Assembly: GCA_027627225.1 (NCBI GenBank)
Contig: CM051033.1
Coordinates: forward strand, 49,846,516 to 49,910,515
From: Congeria kusceri
Lineage: Eukaryota; Mollusca; Bivalvia; Myida; Dreissenidae
Reading direction: 5' to 3'
Length of the DNA stretch: 64,000 bases
Shown: in pieces, positions 58,201 to 64,000 of the stretch
How the letters are laid out: the number at the start of each line of letters is the position of its first letter
How positions within the stretch are numbered: the stretch's first letter is position 1
Notes under the pieces: generated by a model
What the model saw: only the letters and a program-made list of their open reading frames with translations
The model's database searches: none
Told to the model about the DNA's origin: nothing
Program-made: the position numbers and the translations under genes

Positions 58201-58652
58201 TGCGTATGTAAGGGCCTTTTGGCAGTCATGACCTGTGCGTATGTAAGGGAAACAACTAATGCATCTGGTTCATTTAATTTTGTAGTTGTGTTGTAGAAGC
58301 GTGAATGTAGAACTACTTTTTATATCTTAAATTTCTTTTCAGTGCTAGTGCTTTATTTCATTTCAAATGAATATTAATGTCAAAACTAATCTGAAATTGG
58401 CAGAACATTCCTTGTGGTGAATTTTAGCCATTTAAATATTTTATTGTCTCTACATTGCAGATTATTCTCTGCAACCCAGTGTGCCTTGTTGGTTATACAA
58501 TAGTGTCATGGCGGTTCTTCAACGAAAGAATCTATGAAGAGGAAATATCTCTTCTTAATTTCTTTGGCGAGGATTATTTAGACTATCAAAGACGAGTAGG
58601 GACGGGGATTCCTTTCATAAAAGGATTTGATGGATCTGGTCATAACTTTTGA
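46058..58652 (+). CDS. ICMT: Isoprenylcysteine carboxyl methyltransferase (four exons, gene-level entry)
   Basis: Joined exons 46058-46282, 54997-55255, 56103-56320 and 58461-58652 give 894 nt, 297 aa plus stop; the human enzyme is 284 aa. ICMT transfers a methyl group from S-adenosylmethionine to the prenylated C-terminal cysteine of CAAX proteins (Ras, Rho, lamins) in the ER membrane. The protein is highly hydrophobic. The catalytic half carries HQLVTHGIYSLCRHPSYVGW (residues about 207-226, SAM-binding) and WRFF..R...EEEISL, FFGEDYLDYQRRVGTGIPFI near the C-terminus, all hallmarks of the family. Introns are GT/AG with matching phases 0, 1, 0. No lesion is visible. Introns carry a heavy transposon load without disturbing the exons. 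Confidence 0.96.
46723..46775. repeat. Near-perfect 53-bp hairpin
   Basis: AATTACTTAATAACGTTCGA pairs with TCGAACATTATTAAGTAATT with one mismatch; the loop is about 5 nt. The loop is too short for a typical miRNA precursor. Probably the remnant of a foldback element. Confidence 0.75.
47033..47536 (-). pseudogene. Ty3/Gypsy reverse transcriptase fragment
   Basis: The minus-strand frame contains DGSVRICLDPKDLNKAVKRQ, YFSKIDAKSSF, FRRLPFGIHSASEVMQ and a degraded active-site box IIMDDILV. These are conserved RT blocks of Ty3/Gypsy LTR retrotransposons. The active-site block has MDD, which lies within the range seen for these elements. RNase H and integrase regions expected next are absent; the frame ends after about 167 codons. 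It belongs with the gag fragment and LTR to the right, but the stretch between is deleted, so the element is dead. Confidence 0.85.
47893..48330 (-). pseudogene. Gypsy gag fragment
   Basis: From the ATG at 48330 the minus strand reads MAKQLPVPDKLSMDGNLKQN, then FRKFKQQFELYSKATEL and KFQKYCSPSRNFTFERHMFN, which resemble gag capsid proteins of Gypsy elements in invertebrates. It contains a small internal duplication (ESSTLLTDYTESSTLLT) and loses similarity after TRVQKESET, where a frameshift is likely. It sits in the expected order LTR, primer site, gag, RT. Confidence 0.75.
48344..48445. repeat. 102-bp templated insertion copied from 48787-48888
   Basis: Identical or nearly identical to 48787-48888, including the TTGTAATC target site and the first 14 bases of the hAT element's terminal repeat. 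It is flanked by a 21-bp duplication of Gypsy leader sequence (48323-48343 and 48446-48466, TTTGCCAT[T/G]TTTGGAAAGTTT). Confidence 0.85.
48508..48522 (-). other. Gypsy primer binding site
   Basis: The minus strand reads TGGTGTCAGAAGTGAA directly after the LTR end, the expected position and 5'-TGG start of a tRNA primer site. Confidence 0.6.
48523..48739 (-). mobile_element. Gypsy 5' LTR (about 217 bp)
   Basis: On the minus strand it starts TGTTGTATATTCAGTG and ends TTTAAAGAACATAACA (TG...CA), immediately followed by the primer site. The matching 3' LTR was not found intact; an 18-bp piece, ATTATTCTAATTAATAAC, recurs at 46385-46402, 20-odd bases into a possible LTR start, and may be all that is left. 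Confidence 0.65.
48875..50092. mobile_element. hAT-type non-autonomous transposon with perfect 8-bp target duplication
   Basis: The left end CAGGGCCTTCCCCAGG is the exact complement of the right end CCTGGGGAAGGCCCTG. The octamer TTGTAATC flanks both sides (48867-48874, 50093-50100). An 8-bp duplication and CAGGG termini are typical of hAT elements. The 1218-bp interior has no transposase-like frame, so it depends on an autonomous relative. Confidence 0.92.
51010..53690 (-). pseudogene. Decayed non-LTR retrotransposon with RNase H domain (I/Nimb-like)
   Basis: Minus-strand order, right to left: RT start blocks (LPESFKTDPKMMLPKPNKDD, SYRSITLESITGKILERIV), RT core (MDFESAFERVWRAGLLKKAY, VGIPQGSVLSPTLCKLYT), a displaced active-site box FSDD near 53050, thumb region (HLSFDKHIQASHTAGYRALN), an RNase H domain (FTDGSALGNPGP, ELALEFL, FTDCQAA, LPGHKNITGNELADKEA; 52527-51751) and a C-terminal zinc motif (CIPCGVPETVHHYLFEC; 51591-51235). 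Frameshifts separate these pieces, and the endonuclease and ORF1 are missing, so it is 5'-truncated and dead. RNase H after RT points to the I group of LINEs; clade assignment is tentative. Confidence 0.88.
51751..52527 (-). pseudogene. LINE RNase H segment
   Basis: Longest open piece of the LINE (about 258 codons). It has the RNase HI catalytic pattern: Asp in FTDGSALGNPGPTGAG, Glu in AGEIVGIELALEFL, Asp in IFTDCQAA, and His/Asp in HWLPGHKNITGNELADKEA. It preserves all four acidic or His positions despite the surrounding decay. Confidence 0.88.
54997..55255 (+). CDS. ICMT: ICMT exon 2
   Basis: The acceptor CCAACATTTCAG precedes 54997. It encodes residues 76-161: NIHRALLLGCACGLGLVISF, FGWYFTALSIFHWSEYFTTA and the membrane segment ending EFSIEWFLAP. 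The family motif Phe-His-x-Ser-Glu-Tyr is clear. Donor CCGG|GTAAGC, phase 1; the frame past the donor is intronic. Confidence 0.92.
55541..55863. repeat. 33-bp tandem repeat, about nine copies
   Basis: Unit GTGACAATGTTTGAATTCAT then TGATTGATATAAT, degenerating toward the right. In ICMT intron 2. The minus-strand open frame is a repeat artefact (unit a multiple of three). Confidence 0.9.
56103..56320 (+). CDS. ICMT: ICMT exon 3 (catalytic core)
   Basis: The acceptor CTTCATTGGTAG precedes 56103; it completes a Gly codon and encodes residues 162-234: GLKQFRYISLVGLVLVITGE, the NFNHYVQYKKHRDHQLVTHG segment and YSLCRHPSYVGWFLWSIGTQ. The His and Arg-His-Pro residues belong to the SAM-binding site of the family. 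Donor ACTCAG|GTTAGT, phase 0. Confidence 0.95.
56367..56769. repeat. About 400-bp element with TATGCCCCCT ends
   Basis: Left TATGCCCCCTATTGAAGAAG and right AGAGGGGGCATA are inverted. The interior includes GTCCGTCTGTCTGTCTGTCC. A piece of the same family (TATGCCCCCTCTAACTTA; ATATAGAAATGTTAAGCACA) occurs near 36178-36650. Confidence 0.65.
57198..58249. repeat. 35-bp minisatellite, about 30 copies
   Basis: Unit GGCCTGTGCGTATGTAAGGG then CCTTTTGGCAGTCAT, with A/G variation at GGCRGTCAT and occasional GGCACTCAT. Ends abruptly about 210 bp before ICMT exon 4. Each unit includes GTATGTAAG, which resembles a splice donor. Confidence 0.97.
58461..58652 (+). CDS. ICMT: ICMT exon 4 and stop
   Basis: The acceptor CTCTACATTGCAG precedes 58461. 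Residues 235-297: IILCNPVCLVGYTIVSWRFF, NERIYEEEISLLNFFGEDYL, DYQRRVGTGIPFIKGF, then a short DGSGHNF tail and TGA. The Arg and Glu residues of the WRFF...EEEISL motif are those needed for catalysis in the family. Confidence 0.95.
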   Translation: MILCNPVCLVGYTIVSWRFFNERIYEEEISLLNFFGEDYLDYQRRVGTGIPFIKGFDGSGHNF

Positions 58653-58738
58653 CAGTAGAGTTAGATTAGTGTTTAAAAAGAGTTTGTATTGTTATGCAAT
58701 GTAAAGCGGGTTTGGTTATTAGCTCACCTGAGCATGAA

Positions 58739-60200
58739 GTGCTCAAGGGTGAGCTATTGTGGTCAGTCTGTGTCCGGCGTCCATCGTCCGGCGTCCACAT
58801 TTTACTTCAAACAACTTCTTCTCTGAAACCACTTGGTGGATTTTAACCAAACTTAGCAGGAATGTTCCTTGGATGGTCCTTTACCAAATTCCTTCAATTT
58901 ATTAAAATATATTGAAAACTCTGGTTATCATGGCAACTAAAAGCTTAAAAACTGGAAAACTTAAAAAATCTTCTTGTCAGAAACCACTGGCTGGATTTGA
59001 AAAATAGTTTTTACAGAAATGCTCCTTGGGTGACCCTCTACCAAATTCCTTCAAGTCATTTTGATTTGTTAAAAAACATGGCCGCCAGTGGGCGGTGTGG
59101 GTTTCCTTATATGGCTATATGGAAAACTTTAAAAATCTTCTTGTCTGAAACCCCTGCTGGATTTTAAAATAATTTCACAGAAATGTTCCTTGGGTTACCC
59201 TCTACCAATCTCCTTGAAATGATTTTGATTCGTTAAAAAAACATGGCCGCCAGGGGGGCGGGCCAGTTTTCCTTATATAACTTTATTGAAAACTTTAAAA
59301 ATCTTCTTGTCTGAAACCACTGCCTGGAATTCAAAATAATTTCACAGAAGTGGTCCTAGGGTGACCCTCTACCAAATTCCTTGAAATCATTTTGATTTGT
59401 TAAAAAACATGGCTGCCAGGGGGCAGGGCAGTTTCCCTTATATGGCTATAGTGAAAACTTTAAAAATCTTCTAGTCTGAAACCACTGGCTGGATTTCAAA
59501 ATAATTTCACAGAAATGCTCCTAGGGTGACCCTCTACCAAATACCTTCAAATCATTTTGATACGTTAAAAAACATGGCCGCCAGGTGGCGGGGCAGTTTT
59601 CCTTACATGGCTATATTGAAAACGTTTAAAATCTTTTAGTCTGAAACCACTTGCTGGATTTCAAAATAATTTCACAGAAAGGCTCCTTTGGTGACCCTCT
59701 ATCAAAGTCCTTGAAATCATTTTGATTTGTTAAAAAACATGGCCGCCAGGGGGCGGGGCAGTTTTCCTTATATAGCTATATTGAAAACTTTAAATATCTA
59801 CTTGTTTGAAACCACTGGGTGGATTTCAAAATAATTTCAAATAAATGCTCCTTGGGTGACCCTCTATTAAATTCCTTTAAATCATTTTGATTTGTTAAAA
59901 AAGCATGGCCGCCAGGGGGCGGGGCAGTTTGCCTAATATGGCTCTATTGAAAACTTAAAAAATCTTCTTGTCTGAAACCACTGGCTAAATTTCAAAATAA
60001 TTTCACATACATGTTCCTTGGGTGACCGTCCATCAAATTCCTGGAAATTATTTTGATTCGTTAAAAGTAATTGCCGCCAGGGGGCAGGACAGTTTTCCTT
60101 ATATGGCCATATTGAAATCTTAAACAATCTTTTTGTTAAAAGCCATTATGATGCTTTACACTCAGGTCAGCGACCTAGGGCCATCTTGGCCCACTTGTTT
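58739..60200. repeat. Repeat element with tandem core of about 165 bp (eight units)
   Basis: The left end AGCTCACCTGAGCATGAAGT, GCTCAAGGGTGAGCTATTG and the right end ACTCAGGTCAGCGACCTAGG, GCCATCTTGGCCC bracket about eight units containing TGTCTGAAACCACTGGCTGG, GGTGACCCTCTACCAAATTC and AACATGGCCGCCAGGGGGCG. Elements with this layout (short fixed ends, core of about 160 bp) are known in bivalves, for example the pearl type. The left end of another copy is at 63984. Confidence 0.88.
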
Positions 60201-60592
60201 TAGAATTGTTGTTAAATTCTGTGAGTAATAGTATTATTCATGGGACACTTGTTTTTGTGGATTTTGTGGGCCATTGAATATATCACAGTTTTAGAATTTC
60301 TTAAATACCAGTAGATGCTTGTTAGGGGTTATGTGACACAGATAGATTGTAGTACCAGAATGTTATATTTACTGGTGATGTCTATCTTGGTGTATTAAAA
60401 TGTTCAGCATATTGATAGGCACTACTTGCAACAGAGGTGGCACAATCAATTGTTCATAAGTTTCCACCTTAGAATTACCAGGGCCTATCAAAAAAGCAGA
60501 TTGGCTCTGGTAATACTAAGGTGTTGATTTTTCCAGCTTTTCCCGGAACGTGTACGTTCACATGAAATTCTGCCAGAGTTTACAGTATTTAA

Positions 60593-61062
60593 AGTGTTGC
60601 CAGCAGACTTGAAAAGTCAGGGAAAAATTTTTTTTTTTAACATAAGTGAATTGTCAGGGAATTTTGAAAACATAGTCAGTGAAAAATCAAATTCCAAAAA
60701 AGTCAGTGAAAAGTCAGGGAAAAATATGCCTGACGGTAAAAAAACAGAAAAATTATACAAATTTGCAGGTTATCACTATTGCAGTCTTAAGATGTTTTGA
60801 ATTACTAAAATATATGTATAGATACAGAATAATGCTTATTTTTAGTCAGAAATGTATATCTTAACAGTTTTTGTAAATGTCCTAGTGTGACATAAATATG
60901 ATTTGTTCACGGATTCCCTTTCCTGAAGATTTGGACCGCTAAAAGGAGAGGAAGGGGCTGTTTAAAATGTGTGGTTTTTCTTCATTGAAAAACTGGATAT
61001 AGTCAGGGAAAAGTCACTGAAAAGTCAGGGAATTTCTTTTGCCCCAGGTGCTGGCAACCCTG
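60593..61062. mobile_element. Degenerate hAT-like non-autonomous element
   Basis: The right end, on the minus strand, reads CAGGGTTGCCAGCACCTGGG; the left end GTGTTGCCAGCAGACTTG is a decayed counterpart. The interior repeats GTCAGGGAAAAGTCAGTGAA. Flanking octamers GTATTTAA and GTTTACAA match at only five of eight positions, so the target duplication is doubtful. Confidence 0.55.
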
Positions 61063-61686
61063 GTTTACAACACTGGGCAAGTGGTAAAACTAATTTGGTA
61101 AATATTGTCAAGTAAGGTAAAATGAGACTTTGCAACCTTAACTTGTATCCGTGTTTTGCTTTAGTTAAAAAAAATATTTTGCTCTAAACAGGCTTAAGCC
61201 TTAAGCTTAGGAGAAAATTGTTTTTTGATCATATTTATAAATACACGTGTATATCTTAGATACTTTTAAAAATTAAGATACCAATACAATTAAGATACCA
61301 AGAAGTAATGCCTAAATAGTTCTTATCTAAACAGCTGAACCATGCATAATGTGACCTTCATAAATTATCATCTTAAGTAGTTTATGGCTGTTATATAAAT
61401 GCTATGAAATGTAATTGGGTCATATGCTTAACACTTACAAAAACAAAATTGCTTACTAAATAGAATTTTGGAGTTAAGATAGATTGGGCTGTACCATTTC
61501 AAAACCTGAGTTGAGAATTTTCCTAATTTTAAGAAAATGATTGAGGTGAACAATAAAAAAAAAAGCAACTTAAGACAAAAAAGTATGTGTATTACGATAC
61601 GATTCTTTATAAATATCGACCCCAGATCATTGCAACTATTATTATTATTGTTATTAATATTAATTTATTGTTGTTATTATTATTAA

Positions 61687-63006
61687 TCCCCCGCCGCGAA
61701 GCGGGAGGGGGATTATAGGAATGCCCTTCGTCCGTCCGTTTGTCCGTAATATTTTCGTGTCCGCTCCATATCTCCTATACCCTTTGAAGGATTTTCATGA
61801 AACTTGGCTCAAATGTTTAGGTCATTGAGACAATGTGCAGACGGCATGAGTCAGTCACGCTGGCTCAAGGTCAAGGTCACACTTGAAGGTCAAATATTCG
61901 AGCCTCCATTTCGTGTCTGCTCCATATCTCCTATACCCTTTGAAGGATTTTCATGAAACTTGGCTCAAATGGTAAGGTCATTAAGACGATGTGCAGAAGG
62001 CATGAGTCAGTCACGCCAGCTCAAGGTCACCTTCACACTTAGAGATTAAATATTCGAGCCTAGATTTCGTATCCGCTCCATATCTCCCATACCCTTTGAA
62101 GGATCATGAAACTTGGCTCAAATGTTTAGGTCATTGAGACAATGTGCAGAAGGCATGAGTCAGTCACGCCGGCTCAAGGTCAAGGTCACACTTGTAGGTC
62201 AAATATTCGAGCCTCCATTTCGTGTCCGCTCCATATCTCCTATTTCTTTTGAAGAATTTTCATGAAACTTGGCTCAAATGTTTAGGTCATTGAGACGATG
62301 TGCGGAAGGCATGGGCCTTTTACGCCAGCTCAAGTTCAAGTTCACTCTTGAAGGTTAAATTTCTGAGCCTTCATTTTCGTGCCCGTTTTTTGTGTCAGCT
62401 CCATATACCCTTAACCCTTTGAAGGATTTTCATGAAACTTGGCTCAAATGTTTTGCTCATTGAGCCCATGTGCAGAAGTCATAAGCCAGTCACGCCAACT
62501 CAAGGTCAAGGTCACACTTGAAGGTTGAATGTTTGAGCCTGTATTTTCATGTCCGTTCTATATCTCCTGTGCCCTTTAAAGGATTTTCATGAAACTTGCC
62601 TCAAATGTTTATCACATTGAGGCAATGTGCAGAAGGCATGAGGCAGTCAAACACCTTAAGGTCAAGGTCACACTTGAAGGTCAAGTGCTTGAGCCTCCAT
62701 TTTTTTTGTCTGCTCCATATCTCCTATGCCCTTTGAAGGATTTTTATGAAACTTTGTTCAAATGTTTATCACATTGAGGCAATGTGCAGAAGGCCTGGGA
62801 CAGTCTTGCCACCTCAAGGTCAAGGTCACACTTAAAGGTCAAATGTATGAGCCTCCATTTTCGTGTCAGCTCCATATCTCCTATGCCCTTTAAAGAATTT
62901 TCATGAGACTGATTAAGGTAAGTGTGATACTTCAAAGTCACCTGTAAAATGTAATGAATGATCACGGCGGGGGATATAGCTGTCCTTTGGACTGCCTTGT
63001 TATTAT
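61687..63006. repeat. Repeat element with tandem core of about 158 bp (eight units)
   Basis: The left end CCCCGCCGCGAAGCGGGAGG and the right end CGGCGGGGGATATAGCTGTC, CTTTGGACTGCCTTGTT bracket about eight units. Each has CTCCATATCTCCTATACCC, TTTTCATGAAACTTGGCTCA and GGTCAAGGTCACACTTGAAG. Unit sequence differs from the element at 58739 but the design is the same. Confidence 0.88.
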
Positions 63007-63983
63007 TTTTATGTGAGTAGCAATACAAATAACTGTGTGTGTATACATATATAGCAGTAGGTTTGTTTCAGGACATCGAAATTGTACCAGTAAAAAATCT
63101 CCCCATATAACGTGTACCATATTGGATATTGCTACATTGTAAATCATGTTCTCATCAAATATATTATTTTCCTTCATTTTACTTGTGTATTACCTCACCT
63201 ACATGTAGTTTATGAATCGAGTTGTTTTGTTGTTTGATGTCCAATCTTGTTTCAAATTTCTATACTACTTTTTTGCTCAGCAAACAGTCTGATTCATTTA
63301 ACATTTTGAAAAATGAACACATTTGTTCAGCGTTTAAGCTTTAAAACTGACATTTCCTTATAAGTCATTACAAAAACTGTACCAAACATACAGCATAGAT
63401 GAATTTATATAAAATAGATATTAAGTCATATTAGAAACACATAGACCATACATAATGTGATTTTATGATTTTGCCCCTTATACAACAAAGCTATATCTAG
63501 ATGTGCATGCTTGTTTTGACGTTACCTGCATGTACGCAATCGTCACTTTTAGCTAGTTGCTAATCATAACTCATTAATTTTATTTGGTAATTAACATTTA
63601 AAATGGTAGTGTGACTATTGTCCCTAATTCAAACTAAGGGAGTAATCCAGTGAAACACATTATCTTGTGTAACAGACTTGCCAAACTTGTTACCAGTCTT
63701 AACTATTTTTGCCTTGCTATTGCATATGAAGTATAATTTTATTTGATTTGTCCATATCAATATGCAATACGACTAATGCATTCATTGTACATAGATGGGT
63801 TTGTAATAATAATCATAATATATTATATATTATTGTCTTATACTGTACCGTGTATGTTCCCAGTATAGTAAATTATACGTTGACAATGAATATTGCTGTA
63901 ATGAATTGTATTTTTCGTTAATAAAATAAAATAATTAAATTTCATAGTAAAGTTGTGTGTTGTATCTTTTTGTGTGCATTTTT
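63007..63983. other. AT-rich stretch, possible distal 3' end of ICMT
   Basis: No open frame with support. AATAAA at 63920-63925 is followed by a GT-rich run (GTTGTGTGTTGTATCTTTTT), a good-looking cleavage context about 5.3 kb after the ICMT stop. A long 3' UTR crossing both tandem-core elements is possible but unproven. Confidence 0.3.
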
Positions 63984-64000
63984 AGCTCACCTTAGCACAA
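63984..64000. repeat. Start of another AGCTCACC repeat copy, cut by the window edge
   Basis: TAGCTCACCTTAGCACAA matches the left end of the element at 58739. Confidence 0.6.

Noticed and set aside
57198..58249. CRISPR-like array
   Set aside because: Direct head-to-tail repeats with no unique spacers, in an animal gene intron; it is a minisatellite.

Overview
The window is animal nuclear DNA, AT-rich and full of repeats. Coding sequence is a small fraction and sits in short exons with GT/AG borders, separated by kilobases of transposon debris. Repeat families with tandem cores of about 160 bp, long nested-palindrome elements, tRNA-headed SINEs and a Crypton-type recombinase relic point to a mollusc, most likely a heterodont bivalve of Dreissena or Mya type. 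That assignment is inferred from the kinds of repeat present, not from a search.

Two host protein genes and one tRNA gene can be reconstructed. (1) A five-exon plus-strand gene (CDS 7338-41009, 266 codons before the stop) encodes a small secreted protein: signal peptide, one Ig-like domain split by an intron of about 24 kb, a Thr/Pro-rich linker, and two LDL-receptor class A modules, each on its own exon. All junctions are phase-compatible and a polyadenylation signal follows the stop by about 200 bp. I do not recognise this architecture as a named gene; it is the best candidate here for something undescribed. (2) A four-exon plus-strand gene (46058-58652, 297 aa) is clearly isoprenylcysteine carboxyl methyltransferase (ICMT), the ER-membrane enzyme that methylates prenylated CAAX proteins. 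(3) An intact tRNA-Phe(GAA) lies on the minus strand about 240 bp upstream of the ICMT start codon, in divergent orientation.

Layout. 1-7.3 kb: no supportable complete gene; a possible partial minus-strand ORF at the left edge. 7.3-41.2 kb: the Ig/LDLa gene. Its first intron holds an ancient tandem array of about four diverged units of roughly 5 kb, invaded by SINEs, palindromic repeats and microsatellites. Its last intron holds a broken Crypton-type tyrosine recombinase gene with its own intron. 41.2-45.7 kb: spacer with SINEs and three short inverted-repeat elements. 45.7-58.7 kb: tRNA-Phe and ICMT. ICMT intron 1 contains a Ty3/Gypsy relic with an LTR, a hAT-type non-autonomous element with perfect 8-bp target duplications, a templated 102-bp insertion and a decayed RNase H-bearing LINE; intron 3 contains a 35-bp minisatellite of about 30 copies. 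58.7-64 kb: two elements with tandem cores of about 160 bp, a degenerate hAT-like element, and the start of another repeat copy at the right edge.

No CRISPR array, operon or prokaryotic feature is present. Almost all other open frames are chance frames in AT-rich or repetitive DNA.
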